A stretch of DNA of 64,000 nt from Marinobacterium jannaschii DSM 6295 (GTDB taxonomy: Bacteria; Pseudomonadota; Gammaproteobacteria; Pseudomonadales; Balneatricaceae): contig NZ_KK211066.1 in the NCBI RefSeq assembly GCF_000620085.1, positions 72,318 through 136,317 on the forward strand. The letters are read 5' to 3'. Each line of letters opens with the position of its first letter. Positions within the stretch are counted from its first letter, which is position 1. Under the pieces are notes generated by a model that saw only the letters and a list, made by a program, of their open reading frames with translations, did not search any database and had not been told where the DNA came from. The position numbers were made by a program, and so were the translations under genes. Shown here piece after piece: positions 16,996-27,367 of this stretch.

Positions 16996-17523
16996 CTAGG
17001 CGCTTCTCCCTGCATCACGCCTCTTTAGCGCGCTGCGATACAGTTCTGTCATTGCCCGATTAAAGCAACAGAAAACCACGTCCAATTGCCTGTCACACCC
17101 CTCCAGCGCATCAGAGACTGATGCCACCGCGACCTCAACCGCTTCCGCATGAGGATAGCCATAGACACCGCAGCTAATGGACGGGAAAGCAACCGATTCT
17201 GCCCCCAGCTCCAGCACAGCTTCGATTGAATGCCTGTAACATGAAGCCAGCAACTCAGCCTCTCCCTGCCCACCGCCATGCCAGACAGGCCCGACGGCGT
17301 GCACAATGTACTTCGCAGGCAACCGGTGGCCAGATGTCACCTTTACATCCCCGGTGCTACACCCCTGTAGCAAGCGACATTCCTGCAACAATCCCGGACC
17401 CGCCGCCCGATGAATGGCACCATCCACCCCACCGCCACCGAGCAGACTACTGTTGGCGGCATTTACGATTACAGCAACATCTAATTGAGTGATATCACCT
17501 TGCCAGACACCTAATCTGATCAT
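16996..17523 (-). CDS. macrodomain protein (O-acetyl-ADP-ribose deacetylase, YmdB/MacroD type)
   Basis: 175 residues forming one macrodomain. The ADP-ribose site shows GDITQLDV, NAANSSLLGGGGVDGAIHRAAG (residues 21-42, with the catalytic Asn/Asp region) and GVYGYP in the diphosphate loop. Family members remove acetyl groups from O-acetyl-ADP-ribose or mono-ADP-ribose from proteins; YmdB also modulates RNase III in E. coli. Its first 29 bases overlap the 3' end of dusC, so it is translationally linked to it. Confidence 0.93.
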   Translation of the reverse strand: MIRLGVWQGDITQLDVAVIVNAANSSLLGGGGVDGAIHRAAGPGLLQECRLLQGCSTGDVKVTSGHRLPAKYIVHAVGPVWHGGGQGEAELLASCYRHSIEAVLELGAESVAFPSISCGVYGYPHAEAVEVAVASVSDALEGCDRQLDVVFCCFNRAMTELYRSALKRRDAGRSA

Positions 17524-18487
17524 CGTACCTACTCTCCCTCTGTACAGCTTGAAGCTCTGTTATCAGTAAATCGCGCAGCTGATCAAGCCAGGTCACTGTC
17601 TTAATACGCTCAAACAACACTACTGCTTCTGGATAGTGACGCTTCAACTGGTGTAGCCACTGTTTTATGCGGCCATGCACGTACTTGGGCGCCAGATCGC
17701 TCTCAACCCGAGCAAAATAGTCGAGCAGCAGCTGCAGCACGTCTGACCAATCACATGGACTCAACGCGTCCTGACTCTTGATCTGTTTCGCCAGTCCCGG
17801 ATGTGAAATTAGACCGCGCCCAATCATAACGTCATCACAACCACTGACTTCGATACAGCGCTTACAGTCTTCAGGCGTCCATACTTCACCGTTTGCAACC
17901 ACCGGAACCCTGACATGCTCCCGAATACGCCCGATCCACTCCCAGTGGGCCGGCGGCCTGTACCCTTCAATCTTAGTCCTTGCATGAACAGTCAGCAGCC
18001 CCGCACCCGCCTCGGCCATAGCAGCGGCGCTTTCGAGTGCCCGCGTTTTATCCTTGTTGCCCAGCCTCATTTTGGCAGACAAAGGCACGCTTTCCGGCAC
18101 GGCCTGACGTACCGCTGAAACAATCCGGAAGATCAACTCCGGCTCATCCAGCAACACGGCTCCACCGCGGTTTTTATTCACTGTCTTTGCCGGGCAACCA
18201 AAATTCAGATCGATTCCCGGCGCCCCCATTTCTGCCGCCCGGCGCGCATTGACTGCCATCAGCTCAGGATCGCTGCCCAGCAGCTGTAGAACAACGGGCA
18301 CCCCAGCCGCCGTTAGCCCCCCCGTTTCCAGCTCAGGACACAGGCGCTGATACACCCGCCGCGGCAATAACTTGTCAGAGACCCGAATAAATTCAGTCAC
18401 ACAGTAATCAATCCCACCAACACGGGTTAGAATATCCCGCATAACCGGATCGACCACGCCCTCCATCGGGGCTAACGCTATCTTCAT
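17495..18487 (-). CDS. dusC: tRNA-dihydrouridine(16) synthase DusC
   Basis: FMN-dependent reductase making dihydrouridine at U16 of tRNA. The TIM barrel opens with ALAPMEGVVDPVMR. The DusC-specific segment FIRVSDKLLPRRVY, the catalytic Cys in NFGCPAKTVNKN, KMRLG and HARTK motifs, and the phosphate-binding GEVWTPEDC and DDVMIGRG follow. At 330 residues it is slightly longer than E. coli DusC (about 315). Its 3' end overlaps the macrodomain gene by 29 bases, so the two form an operon. Confidence 0.94.
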   Translation of the reverse strand: MKIALAPMEGVVDPVMRDILTRVGGIDYCVTEFIRVSDKLLPRRVYQRLCPELETGGLTAAGVPVVLQLLGSDPELMAVNARRAAEMGAPGIDLNFGCPAKTVNKNRGGAVLLDEPELIFRIVSAVRQAVPESVPLSAKMRLGNKDKTRALESAAAMAEAGAGLLTVHARTKIEGYRPPAHWEWIGRIREHVRVPVVANGEVWTPEDCKRCIEVSGCDDVMIGRGLISHPGLAKQIKSQDALSPCDWSDVLQLLLDYFARVESDLAPKYVHGRIKQWLHQLKRHYPEAVVLFERIKTVTWLDQLRDLLITELQAVQRESRYDDQIRCLAR

Positions 18488-18575
18488 CTGTCACTTTCCG
18501 ATTGTTCTGACCGGCCTGATGGGCCGGAAAAACTTTGACTTTCGCCTGATGGCGACCTGACCATTAATACCCAAA

Positions 18576-19094
18576 ATGCGCCTTTTTATCTCTATAGACC
18601 CGCCCCGGAATATCCAGCAATCCCTCCACCGCCACCTGGCCTGCACGCACCCGGTCAAATGGACCAAGCTGGACCAGATTCACCTGACACTTGCATTCCT
18701 TGGCGAACAGCCTGGCTTCGCCGTGCCGAAACTATCGGCTGCATTAAGCCAGATCCGCTTCAGCCCCTTCCAGCTCACCACAGACAAAGTGAACCACTTT
18801 CGTAACGGTGCTATCTGGATGGGCATCAAACCCAACGAAGCGCTGGAACAACTGCACCGGGAAATAAAGCAGACACTTGAGAAGGCAGGGTTTAGTGAAC
18901 CTGATAACAGGCCTTTTACACCCCACATTACACTTTGTAGCCACAAAGGTGACAGCAGGAGCGCAGCCGAAGAGCTCAACCTTGCCTTTGAAGAGGGGGA
19001 ACTATCCTTTACCGTCGACCGCTTCCAGCTTAAACGCAGCGTCCTGCAACAGGACGGGGCTATCCACAATATCGAGGCCGAATTCAGGTCCTGA
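18576..19094 (+). CDS. thpR: RNA 2',3'-cyclic phosphodiesterase (2'-5' RNA ligase family)
   Basis: A 2H-phosphoesterase of 172 residues. The two signature HxTx motifs are present, HLTL near residue 37 and HITL near residue 113, with the N-terminal RLFISIDPP typical of ThpR/LigT. It hydrolyses RNA 2',3'-cyclic phosphate ends and can reversibly form 2'-5' linkages; its physiological substrate is not well defined. It is divergent from dusC and ends in a shared terminator with metZ. Confidence 0.93.
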   Translation: MRLFISIDPPRNIQQSLHRHLACTHPVKWTKLDQIHLTLAFLGEQPGFAVPKLSAALSQIRFSPFQLTTDKVNHFRNGAIWMGIKPNEALEQLHREIKQTLEKAGFSEPDNRPFTPHITLCSHKGDSRSAAEELNLAFEEGELSFTVDRFQLKRSVLQQDGAIHNIEAEFRS

Positions 19095-19105
19095 GCCTTT
19101 CGGCC

Positions 19106-19145
19106 AAAAAAAACCCGCACCCCTGTCTCGGGAAGTGCGGGTATT
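19106..19145. terminator. bidirectional terminator between thpR and metZ
   Basis: An 8-bp perfect stem, ACCCGCAC (19113-19120) with GTGCGGGT (19135-19142), has a 14-base loop that can itself pair partly. On the minus strand it is followed by eight T, ideal for metZ; on the plus strand ATTCTTT follows. Confidence 0.88.
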
Positions 19146-19164
19146 CTTTAAAGCATCCTGAGAA

Positions 19165-20382
19165 TCAGAGCGCGGCGAGACCTCTTACCATGTCTGCCTT
19201 AATATCCCCAACTGCTTCAAGGCCAACCGAAAGGCGAATCAGGCCTTCGACAATACCCGCCTCCGCCTTAGCTTCTTCGCTCATGCGGCCGTGAGTCGTT
19301 GTCGCCGGATGGGTTATCGTGGTCTTTGCGTCACCGAGGTTGCCCGTGATGGAGACCATTTCAGTACCATCGATAAAGCGCCAGGCAGCCTCTTTTCCAC
19401 CCTCGACCTCAAACGCGAGAACGCCACCAAAGGCCGACTGCTGGGAAGCCGCCAGTGAGTGCTGCGGATGCTCAGCCAGGCCGGCATAATGCACCTTTTT
19501 GATTCCCGGCTGTTGCTGCAACCAGCTTGCCATCTCCATCGCACTGCGGCTATGGGCATCCATACGCAGGCGAAGAGTCTCAAGACCTTTATGAAACACC
19601 CAGGCGTTGAACGGGCTCAGTGCGGTCCCACCGGTACGAACAAACCCGAAAGCCTCTTCCATCAGCTTATCCGATCCAACCAGCACCCCCCCAACACAGC
19701 GCCCCTGACCATCCAGGTACTTGGTGGCTGAGTGTACAACAACGTCCGCCCCCAGCTTCAATGGCTGCTGCAAAGCCGGAGTGCAGAAACAGTTGTCCAC
19801 GGCAAGTACGGCATCATTCGCATGAGCCAGCTCAGCCACTGCCCTGATATCTGTCACTTCAGCCAGCGGGTTGGACGGCGTTTCAAGGAAAAACATACGG
19901 GTCTCAGGGCGGACCGCTGCTTTCCAGGCATCCAGATCAGTTGGGCTGACGAAGGTCGTCTCAACACCGGTACGGGAGATATATTTCTCAAACAGCGAAA
20001 CCGTCGATCCGAATACACTGCGCGAACATACCACATGATCGCCCTGCTTCAACAGGGACAGCACCAGTGTCAGGATCGCCCCCATGCCTGAGGAGGTTGC
20101 AACTGCACGTTCACCGCCTTCAAGGGCGGCCATACGGCGCTCGAAGGCCTGCACCGTCGGATTGGTGAAACGAGAATAGATATTACCCGCCTCGTCTCCG
20201 CCAAAGCGAGCCGCCGCTTCACGGGCACTGGAATACACAAAACTGGATGTCGGGAAGATCGCGTCATTATGCTCCCCCTCATCGGTACGCCACTGACCAG
20301 CGCGCACAGCAAGTGTATCGAATTCACAATCGTCTACGCCGAACTGAATACGCTCCGCCCTCTCAAATCCTGGCTTCGCCAT
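19165..20382 (-). CDS. metZ: O-succinylhomoserine sulfhydrylase
   Basis: PLP enzyme of the gamma-family that joins O-succinylhomoserine and sulfide to give homocysteine (direct sulfhydrylation route to methionine). The PLP lysine is in VVHSATKYLDGQG. Other family motifs are FGGDEAGNIYSRFTNPT, SGMGAILT and the C-terminal LIRLSVGLE. 405 residues. In pseudomonads the gene lies next to purF as here (13-base gap), which supports MetZ over MetB/MetC. Confidence 0.95.
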   Translation of the reverse strand: MAKPGFERAERIQFGVDDCEFDTLAVRAGQWRTDEGEHNDAIFPTSSFVYSSAREAAARFGGDEAGNIYSRFTNPTVQAFERRMAALEGGERAVATSSGMGAILTLVLSLLKQGDHVVCSRSVFGSTVSLFEKYISRTGVETTFVSPTDLDAWKAAVRPETRMFFLETPSNPLAEVTDIRAVAELAHANDAVLAVDNCFCTPALQQPLKLGADVVVHSATKYLDGQGRCVGGVLVGSDKLMEEAFGFVRTGGTALSPFNAWVFHKGLETLRLRMDAHSRSAMEMASWLQQQPGIKKVHYAGLAEHPQHSLAASQQSAFGGVLAFEVEGGKEAAWRFIDGTEMVSITGNLGDAKTTITHPATTTHGRMSEEAKAEAGIVEGLIRLSVGLEAVGDIKADMVRGLAAL

Positions 20383-20395
20383 CGTGGATTACCCC

Positions 20396-21922
20396 TCAGT
20401 CAATCTTAGTGTGCAGATCTGCGGACTCATTTCCTTTGTCCGCATCATCTTCACCTTCTTCTTTGGCGGCGTCGTTACGCTTCGCTTCGAGACGGTCCAG
20501 GTAGGCCTGATCGACATCTTCCGCTACATAGCGACCATCAAAGACACAGGTATCAAAGTCCTGAATCGCCGGATTACCTTCCAGCACACAGTCCTTCAGA
20601 TCATCCAGGTCCTGGTACAGCATCCAGTCAGCGCCGATAGCTTCAGCGACTTCGTCATCTTCACGGCCGTGAGCGATCAACTCGCTGGCCGCCGGCATAT
20701 CGATGCCGTAAACGTTCGGATAACGCACAGCCGGAGCAGCAGAAGCGAAATAAACCTTTTTCGCGCCCATATCACGGGCCATCTCAACGATCTGGCCAGA
20801 AGTTGTGCCACGTACGATAGAATCATCGACCAGCATCACAACCTTATCCTTGAATTCCATCTGAATCGGATTGAGCTTGCGACGGACGGATTTCTTACGC
20901 TGAGCCTGACCTGGCATGATAAAGGTACGGCCGACATAACGGTTCTTGATGAAACCCTCACGGAAGGTCACTCCCAGAGACAGCGCCATCTCCAGCGCCG
21001 CAGTACGACTGGTATCCGGAATCGGAATAATCACGTCGATATCGTGATCAGGACGCTCGCGCTTAACCTTGTCCGCCAGCTTCACACCCATACGCATACG
21101 GGACTGATGGACTGAGACGTTGTCGATAATGGAATCAGGACGCGCCAGATATACGTATTCAAACAGGCAAGGCGCCAGCTTAGTCGCAACAGCACATTGA
21201 CGGGTATATACGTTACCGTCCATATCGATAAAGATCGCTTCACCCGGCTCGATATCGCGCACTCGCTCAAATCCGCAAACGTCGAGTGCAACACTTTCCG
21301 AAGCAACCATATACTCAGTACTGCCATCTTCAGCAGTGCGCTTACCATACGTCAGCGGACGGATACCATGGGGATCACGGAACGCAACGATGCCGTAACC
21401 GGTGATCACCGCAACCGCAGCATAACCGCCTTTACAGCGCTGATGGACACCCTCAACGGCCTTAAAAATATCTTCTGGTTCCGGTACCAGCTTGCCCTGT
21501 CGCTGCAACTCATGCGCTACAACATTCAGCAATACCTCAGAATCAGAAGTCGTGTTGATATGGCGCAGGTCTGCACGGAACATCTGTTCGCCAACTTCTT
21601 CTGCATTGGTCAGGTTGCCGTTATGGGCAAGCGCAATACCATAAGGAGAGTTAACATAGAAAGGCTGGGCTTCAGCAGAACTGGAGCTGCCTGCAGTCGG
21701 ATAACGAACATGACCAATACCCATGTTACCGGCCAGGTTTTTCATGTGGCGAGTTCGAAAGACCTCGTTGACCAGACCATTATCCTTGCGCAGGTAGAAC
21801 CGGCTACCCTGACAGGTCACCATACCTGCGGCATCCTGCCCACGATGCTGCAGCACTGTCAGCGCGTCAAAAATCGTCTGGTTTACATGTGTTTTGGCAA
21901 CAATGCCTACAATACCGCACAT
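20396..21922 (-). CDS. purF: amidophosphoribosyltransferase
   Basis: First committed step of purine synthesis: PRPP plus glutamine to phosphoribosylamine. The N-terminal class II glutaminase has its nucleophile Cys2 exposed after Met removal (MCGIVGIV). The C-terminal phosphoribosyltransferase domain carries the PRPP loop [15 protein letters not shown]. 508 residues, full length. The start has a GAGGTGAG Shine-Dalgarno. It is downstream of cvpA by 44 bases, the usual cvpA-purF operon, and followed by metZ. Confidence 0.98.
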   Translation of the reverse strand: MCGIVGIVAKTHVNQTIFDALTVLQHRGQDAAGMVTCQGSRFYLRKDNGLVNEVFRTRHMKNLAGNMGIGHVRYPTAGSSSSAEAQPFYVNSPYGIALAHNGNLTNAEEVGEQMFRADLRHINTTSDSEVLLNVVAHELQRQGKLVPEPEDIFKAVEGVHQRCKGGYAAVAVITGYGIVAFRDPHGIRPLTYGKRTAEDGSTEYMVASESVALDVCGFERVRDIEPGEAIFIDMDGNVYTRQCAVATKLAPCLFEYVYLARPDSIIDNVSVHQSRMRMGVKLADKVKRERPDHDIDVIIPIPDTSRTAALEMALSLGVTFREGFIKNRYVGRTFIMPGQAQRKKSVRRKLNPIQMEFKDKVVMLVDDSIVRGTTSGQIVEMARDMGAKKVYFASAAPAVRYPNVYGIDMPAASELIAHGREDDEVAEAIGADWMLYQDLDDLKDCVLEGNPAIQDFDTCVFDGRYVAEDVDQAYLDRLEAKRNDAAKEEGEDDADKGNESADLHTKID

Positions 21923-21966
21923 TCGAACTCACCTCGAAGGTAAATAGTCATTCTATTTGTATTTTA

Positions 21967-22461
21967 CTAGCGACCCGCAGACCAGATCACATTGATCAGA
22001 TCTGAAGCCACATCTTTAGTCCAGCTTTCCATCAATACCAGATGAGGTATCAGTCGTGAATCCGCCCACCAGGGGTCCTGTATCGCCGGAGTCATACCCA
22101 CTAGCGCTACCAGCACTATCGCCAGCAACCCGCCTCGGGCTGCACCGAAGGCGATACCCAGCACTCTGTCTGTCCCACTCAGACCGGTTGCATGAACCAG
22201 CATAGACACCAGCTGATTAATCAGGGCACCGACCACCAGCGTAGCCACAAACAGAATAGCAAAAGCCGCCATCAAGCGAAGCGAAGGGGTTTCAATATAG
22301 GGAACCAGCACAGTTTCCAGCGAAGCTGAAAATATGCGTGCTACGATAAGTGCCGCCACCCAGGTAGCGAGAGAAAGTGCTTCTTTTACAAAGCCGCGTT
22401 TCAAGCTGAAAAGGCTTGAAATAGCGATGATTGCGATTATGGTCCAGTCAGCCCAGTTCAT
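21967..22461 (-). CDS. cvpA: CvpA family inner-membrane protein
   Basis: 164 residues with four predicted membrane segments (WTIIAIIAISSLFSL; LATWVAALIVARIFS; LMAAFAILFVATLVVGAL; GGLLAIVLVALVGM). The family opening NWADWTIIAII and the KRGFVKEALSLATWV loop are present. CvpA was found as a colicin V production factor and more recently linked to envelope and bile-salt tolerance; its molecular role is unsettled. It lies immediately upstream of purF, as in most gammaproteobacteria. Confidence 0.93.
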   Translation of the reverse strand: MNWADWTIIAIIAISSLFSLKRGFVKEALSLATWVAALIVARIFSASLETVLVPYIETPSLRLMAAFAILFVATLVVGALINQLVSMLVHATGLSGTDRVLGIAFGAARGGLLAIVLVALVGMTPAIQDPWWADSRLIPHLVLMESWTKDVASDLINVIWSAGR

Positions 22462-22522
22462 GTCTGCTGTCTATCCGGAAAATTGCGCGCATTCTACCAG
22501 AGGGTTTGAGCCAACCCAATGC

Positions 22523-23074
22523 CTACTGAGTGGAGAAACGCACGATGATACCATCGAGGCCAAAATCCTTTTCAAGCCTCCGCTTAAGTTTTTCCAGCTT
22601 GCTGCGCTGCAGGTCAGGACCTACGAATACCTTTACCAGCGTACCCTGCTTGCGCGTATAGACCTTGTGCCCCGCCTTAACCAGCTGGGAACGCAGCCCT
22701 TTCGCATTTGCCTCGTCACTAAAGGTCGCCAGCTGAAGGGTCCAGGCCACCGGCACGCCCTGCTGATCCAGTACCGGCGCATCGGCATCGACACTTTCTT
22801 CAGGCGCGTGTGCGATGATCGCCTTTTCTACCTTCGCCGGGCGCTTTTCAACAACGACAGGTTTCACAGGCGCAGCAAGTGTCTCTGGTACCTGCGCAGG
22901 CACAGTGACCGGCTCAATCTTAACGACTTCGGGCAATCCCGGGGCATCAGGAATTGCAGACGCCAGATGACGCTCTTTATAGCCTTCGCCATCGAATATC
23001 AGAGGCAAAATCACACCGGCGGCCAGAACGATAATCGCCAGCCCGGCCAATCGATACTTAAGACTCTGCTCCAT
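22523..23074 (-). CDS. dedD: SPOR-domain cell-division protein DedD
   Basis: 183 residues from ATG 23074; a GTG one codon earlier is possible, but GGGGAAG is better spaced for the ATG. A short cytoplasmic N-terminus is followed by one membrane anchor (LAGLAIIVLAAGVILPLIF), a periplasmic Pro/Val-rich linker, and a SPOR domain (about 108-183; WTLQLATFSDEANAKGLRSQL, VFVGPDLQRS). SPOR domains bind denuded septal peptidoglycan. It overlaps the end of folC by 17 bases and precedes cvpA, the standard folC-dedD-cvpA-purF order. Confidence 0.93.
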   Translation of the reverse strand: MEQSLKYRLAGLAIIVLAAGVILPLIFDGEGYKERHLASAIPDAPGLPEVVKIEPVTVPAQVPETLAAPVKPVVVEKRPAKVEKAIIAHAPEESVDADAPVLDQQGVPVAWTLQLATFSDEANAKGLRSQLVKAGHKVYTRKQGTLVKVFVGPDLQRSKLEKLKRRLEKDFGLDGIIVRFSTQ

Positions 23075-24347
23075 CACCTGCTTCCCCGGATAAGACCTCT
23101 AATGCATCACTTACAGTAAAAAAAGAACCCGCTACAATAAGCCGCTCACCCGCCTGCAGATCAGCCCTCGCCTGTCCTAGCGCGGCAGCAACACTGGAGA
23201 ACTTCCGGTGATGGTCTGACTCAATCATATGCTGAGCCAGATTATCCGCACTCTGCCCTCGCGGCACGTCAAGACCGGCGAGATACCAGGAAGAGACCAC
23301 CGGACGAATAAGCTCTACGACAGCACCTATATCTTTATCAGCAAGCATACCCAGCACCAGCCTTACCGGCGCTGACGAATCAGCCAGGCGCTTGGCTAAC
23401 AGCTCCGCGGCCTCAGGATTGTGAGCCACATCCAGCCAGCAGTCGCCTTCCGGCAGCTGCACATGCTGCATACGTCCGGTTAAGCGTGCTGCAGATATTC
23501 CATCCGATATCTGCTGATCCGAAACCACCAGTGGCAGTAATTTCACTACCTGCGCCGCAGTCGCGGCATTTGCCAGAGGCAACTGTGGCAACGCAAGGCC
23601 GTTCAGTTGCACCTCCTGCCCGCCAGCATCAAACCCACTCCAGCTCCAGCCAGCGTCTCCCAACCGATAGCTGAAATCAACGCCTACCTGAACCAGCCGG
23701 GCACCCGTTTCCGCCGCAACTTCCGCAATACTCAGCGGCGGCTCAGGTTCACCACAAACTGCGGGGCGGTCTGCGCGAAATACGCCCGCCTTCTCCCGAC
23801 CAATCTGATTACGGTCATCGCCCAGCCAGTCGACATGGTCGATTGAAACCGTTGTTACCACAGAGATATCCGCATCAACAATATTAACCGCATCAAGCCG
23901 CCCGCCAAGACCGACTTCAAGCAGCACGACATCCGGTTGCGCCTGAGTGAAGATCTGCAACGCGGCCAGGGTACCGTATTCGAAATAGGTCAGCTCAATC
24001 TCTTCACGCGCCTGATTAATCGCGGCAAAAGCGTAACAAATAGACTGATCGCTAGCATTGCTTCCATTGATACGGATGCGTTCGTTGTACTTGATGAAAT
24101 GCGGTGACGTATAGCACCCAACCGAATACCCCGCCCCCCGGAGAATACTCTCAAGATAGGCAACGGTAGACCCCTTTCCGTTGGTGCCAGCGATCGTAAT
24201 GACCTGCGACTGTCCCAAATCCAGCTTCATCCGCCCGGCGACTTCGCTTACCCGGCCCAGGCCCAGCTCGATTTCCGCCGGGTGGCACGCTTCAATCCAG
24301 CTTAGCCACTGTTCCAGCGATAACTGTTCGGATTCAGTGTTCATCAA
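23058..24347 (-). CDS. folC: bifunctional folylpolyglutamate/dihydrofolate synthase
   Basis: Mur-ligase family enzyme that adds glutamate to dihydropteroate and polyglutamylates folates. The P-loop is ITIAGTNGKGSTVAYLE (near residue 55). SPHFIKYNERIRING, VLLEVGLGGRLDAVN and VSIDHVDWLG mark the ATP and folate sites, and the C-terminal domain has LDVAHNPEAAELL. 429 residues. It lies 68 bases after accD past a terminator hairpin and overlaps dedD. Confidence 0.97.
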   Translation of the reverse strand: MMNTESEQLSLEQWLSWIEACHPAEIELGLGRVSEVAGRMKLDLGQSQVITIAGTNGKGSTVAYLESILRGAGYSVGCYTSPHFIKYNERIRINGSNASDQSICYAFAAINQAREEIELTYFEYGTLAALQIFTQAQPDVVLLEVGLGGRLDAVNIVDADISVVTTVSIDHVDWLGDDRNQIGREKAGVFRADRPAVCGEPEPPLSIAEVAAETGARLVQVGVDFSYRLGDAGWSWSGFDAGGQEVQLNGLALPQLPLANAATAAQVVKLLPLVVSDQQISDGISAARLTGRMQHVQLPEGDCWLDVAHNPEAAELLAKRLADSSAPVRLVLGMLADKDIGAVVELIRPVVSSWYLAGLDVPRGQSADNLAQHMIESDHHRKFSSVAAALGQARADLQAGERLIVAGSFFTVSDALEVLSGEAGDGAES

Positions 24348-24361
24348 TTATTACATGCCTC

Positions 24362-24397
24362 AAAAACAACACAGGCCGACGCTATGCGCCGGCCTGT
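24362..24397 (-). terminator. intrinsic terminator of accD
   Basis: On the minus strand ACAGGCCGGCGC pairs with GCGTCGGCCTGT (11 of 12) around a 3-base loop, then TGTTGTTTTTG. Located between accD and folC, it may act as a partial terminator inside the gene cluster. Confidence 0.7.
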
Positions 24398-24415
24398 GAG
24401 ATACGACTCAAACGA

Positions 24416-25276
24416 TCAGGCAACCGACTGATGCGTCAGCTTACCCAGGATAGACGAGAGCTTATCCCGCATATCACCACGACGCACAATCATATCAACC
24501 TGACCGTGCTCGAGCAGGAACTCACTGCGCTGGAAGCCTTCCGGCAGCTTTTCACGCACAGTCTGCTCGATAACACGAGGTCCGGCGAAACCGATCAGCG
24601 CTTTAGGCTCAGCAATGTTCAGGTCACCAAGCATCGCCAGACTGGCAGATACACCGCCATAGACAGGATCGGTCAGCACTGAGATAAACGGCACACCTGC
24701 CTGCTTCATTCGCTCGATAATGGCACTGGTTTTCGCCATCTGCATCAGGGAAAACAGTGCTTCCTGCATACGCGCCCCACCGGAGGCTGCGAAGCAGATC
24801 AGCGGAATGTTTTCTTCAAGGCTGACGGTTGCGGCACGGACGAAACGCTCGCCCACAACTGCGCCCATGGAACCACCCATAAACTGGAACTCGAAGGCAA
24901 CCGTTACTACTGGCTGCCCATTAAGTTCACCGCGCATCACGATCAGGGCATCTTTCTCATCAGTCGCTTTCTGCGCCGCTGTGAGTCGGTCCTTATACTT
25001 CTTAGAGTCCTTAAACTTCAGGCGATCCACCGGCTCAACGTCAGTAGCCAGCTCAACACGGTTGCCCTCATCCAGGAATAACTCCAGACGACGGCGCGCA
25101 TTGAGACGCATATGGTGATCGCATTTAGGACATACGTTCAGGTTCTTTTCCAGTTCAGGGCGATACAGAACAGAGTCGCACTTAGGGCACTTCTTCCACA
25201 GCCCTTCTGGAATATTTGAACGCTTCTTTTCGGAACGAACCAATGACGGAACAATCTTTTCGAGCCAGTTACTCAT
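24416..25276 (-). CDS. accD: acetyl-CoA carboxylase carboxyltransferase subunit beta
   Basis: Transfers carboxyl from carboxybiotin to acetyl-CoA to make malonyl-CoA, working with AccA, AccB and AccC encoded elsewhere. The N-terminal zinc ribbon has Cys30, Cys33, Cys49 and Cys52 (CPKCDS ... CPKCDH). The crotonase-like core shows [21 protein letters not shown] and [12 protein letters not shown]. 286 residues. It follows trpA by 40 bases in the trpF-trpB-trpA-accD-folC order. Confidence 0.98.
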   Translation of the reverse strand: MSNWLEKIVPSLVRSEKKRSNIPEGLWKKCPKCDSVLYRPELEKNLNVCPKCDHHMRLNARRRLELFLDEGNRVELATDVEPVDRLKFKDSKKYKDRLTAAQKATDEKDALIVMRGELNGQPVVTVAFEFQFMGGSMGAVVGERFVRAATVSLEENIPLICFAASGGARMQEALFSLMQMAKTSAIIERMKQAGVPFISVLTDPVYGGVSASLAMLGDLNIAEPKALIGFAGPRVIEQTVREKLPEGFQRSEFLLEHGQVDMIVRRGDMRDKLSSILGKLTHQSVA

Positions 25277-25316
25277 TTCTCTCCAAACCTATTCAGATAC
25301 GAACACATTCAGTGTG

Positions 25317-26120
25317 TTACGCATTCATTGCTGCGCGCATCTCTGCAATAATCGCAGCAACCTTTTCCGGAATTTTTTCCTGATCATCAGCCAGCGCTGC
25401 TATCTGCTTAACCAGCACACTACCTACGATCACACCATCAGCCACAGCAGATACTGCCTTGGCAGCCTCGGCCGTACCGATGCCAAAACCTACGCCAATC
25501 GGCATGTCGGTATATTTTCGAACCAAATCCAGTTTCTCTGCCACGGCCTGAACATCCAGTGAAGCCGAGCCGGTCACACCTTTGACCGAAACATAGTAGA
25601 CATAGCCGCTACCGCTATCACAGATATGCTGGATACGCTGCTCAGTGGTGGTCGGCGCCAACAGATAGATACAATCCAGGCCGTTTGCCCGCAGCGCCTC
25701 ACCGAATTCGCCGGCCTCTTCGGGCGGCAAATCAACGGTCAATACACCATCCACTCCTGCAGCTGCAGCCTGAGAAGCAAAGTTGTCATAACCCAGTACT
25801 TCGACCGGATTGAGATAGCCCATCAGCACAACCGGGGTTTCGCCATCTTTCTGACGAAACTCTCGTACCATTTCAAGCACATCAACCAGTCGCACATTAT
25901 GTTCGAGTGCACGCTCACATGCCAGCTGGATTACCGGGCCATCGGCCATAGGATCAGAAAACGGCACACCCAGTTCGATAATATCTGCTCCGGCCTCGAC
26001 CAGAGCATGCATCAAGGGGACAGATACTGCCGGAGAGGGATCTCCTGCCGTGATATAGGGAATCAATGCCTTACGGCCCTGTTGCCCGAGCTTCTCAAAA
26101 CAGCTGTTTATTCGACTCAT
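25317..26120 (-). CDS. trpA: tryptophan synthase alpha subunit
   Basis: Cleaves indole-3-glycerol phosphate to indole and glyceraldehyde-3-phosphate. Catalytic Glu and Asp are in [18 protein letters not shown], and the phosphate site in [10 protein letters not shown]. The TIM barrel has 267 residues. It is 26 bases after trpB, and the indole is channelled to TrpB in the alpha2-beta2 complex. Confidence 0.97.
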   Translation of the reverse strand: MSRINSCFEKLGQQGRKALIPYITAGDPSPAVSVPLMHALVEAGADIIELGVPFSDPMADGPVIQLACERALEHNVRLVDVLEMVREFRQKDGETPVVLMGYLNPVEVLGYDNFASQAAAAGVDGVLTVDLPPEEAGEFGEALRANGLDCIYLLAPTTTEQRIQHICDSGSGYVYYVSVKGVTGSASLDVQAVAEKLDLVRKYTDMPIGVGFGIGTAEAAKAVSAVADGVIVGSVLVKQIAALADDQEKIPEKVAAIIAEMRAAMNA

Positions 26121-26146
26121 TCTTCTTCTCTCTACCGATTACCGGA

Positions 26147-27367
26147 TCAGACAATAATGCCGTCGATCTGAGCAACGGTGTGAATATCTTTATCGCCACG
26201 ACCAGACAGGTTAACAACCAGTATCTGATCTTTGTCCATATCAGCTGCCATTTTCATCGCATGAGCTACAGCATGACTCGACTCAAGCGCGGGCATTATG
26301 CCCTCTACCTGGGTCAGGGTACGGAATGCATTCATAGCCTCATCATCGTTGATAGCAACGTACTCCGCCCGGCCTGCATCTTTCAGCCACGCATGCTCTG
26401 GCCCAACTCCCGGATAATCCAGCCCGGCAGAGACAGAGTGAGTACCAATAATCTGCCCGGCATCATCTTCCATCAGATAGGTACGGTTTCCATGCAACAC
26501 ACCCGGACGGCCGGCACAGAGCGGCGCAGCATGAGCGCCTGTTTCCAGACCATGACCGCCGGCTTCAACCCCGATCATACGCACGGTCTCATCTCCGATG
26601 AATGGGTGGAACAGACCGATCGCATTGGAGCCACCACCCACGCAGGCAACGAGAGCATCCGGTAAACGACCTGTCTGCGCAAGACACTGCTGGCGCGCTT
26701 CACGGCCGATCACCGCCTGAAAATCCCGAACCAGCATTGGGTAAGGATGAGGACCTGCGGCGGTACCGATGATGTAGAAGGTGTTGTCGACATTGGTTAC
26801 CCAGTCACGCATCGCCTCGTTAAGCGCATCCTTAAGGGTGCGGGTGCCGGACTCAACCGGAATGACCTCTGCTCCCAGCAGCTTCATGCGATAGACATTG
26901 AGCTTCTGTCTCTCGACATCCTCAGCGCCCATATAGACCTGACACTCGAGGCCCAGACGCGCAGCAACGGTTGCAGACGCTACACCATGCTGGCCCGCGC
27001 CTGTCTCGGCAATAACACGTGGCTTACCGGTATACTTCGCCAGCAGTGCCTGACCGATGGTGTTATTTACCTTGTGCGCGCCGGTATGATTAAGATCTTC
27101 TCGCTTGAGATAGATCTGTGCGCCGCCTACCTCACGCGATAACCGTTCAGCATGGTACAACGGCGACGGGCGGCCGACGTAGTAAGCCAGGTCCTTATCA
27201 AACTCGGCCTGAAAATCAGGGTCGTTTTTAAGCTTTTCGTAGGTTTGCTCAAGCTGAGACAGCGCAGCCATCAGCGTTTCGGATACAAAACGACCGCCGT
27301 AGGGTCCGAAATGGCCTGAACTATCAGGCAACTCTTTCATTGCTGCCAGATCAAATTTGGTCGACAC
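26147..27367 (-). CDS. trpB: tryptophan synthase beta subunit
   Basis: PLP enzyme condensing indole with serine to tryptophan. The PLP lysine is in [15 protein letters not shown], the phosphate-binding loop is GGGSNAIG, and [10 protein letters not shown] is present. I start at GTG 27367 because AGAGG stands 6 bases upstream; a TTG at 27385 and an ATG at 27340 are alternatives, and the conserved part begins at [10 protein letters not shown]. About 406 residues. The start overlaps the trpF stop by 17 bases, so the two are coupled. There is no TrpI-type regulator at this locus. Confidence 0.96.
   Translation of the reverse strand: MSTKFDLAAMKELPDSSGHFGPYGGRFVSETLMAALSQLEQTYEKLKNDPDFQAEFDKDLAYYVGRPSPLYHAERLSREVGGAQIYLKREDLNHTGAHKVNNTIGQALLAKYTGKPRVIAETGAGQHGVASATVAARLGLECQVYMGAEDVERQKLNVYRMKLLGAEVIPVESGTRTLKDALNEAMRDWVTNVDNTFYIIGTAAGPHPYPMLVRDFQAVIGREARQQCLAQTGRLPDALVACVGGGSNAIGLFHPFIGDETVRMIGVEAGGHGLETGAHAAPLCAGRPGVLHGNRTYLMEDDAGQIIGTHSVSAGLDYPGVGPEHAWLKDAGRAEYVAINDDEAMNAFRTLTQVEGIMPALESSHAVAHAMKMAADMDKDQILVVNLSGRGDKDIHTVAQIDGIIV

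Noticed and set aside
16987-17009. Hairpin GGAGAAG/CTTCTCC after ibpA as a terminator
   Set aside because: Seven-base stem but no U-run on either strand, and it overlaps the end of the macrodomain gene.
20384-21943. Two plus-strand open frames of about 245 codons inside purF
   Set aside because: Antisense to conserved purF motifs; no independent evidence.
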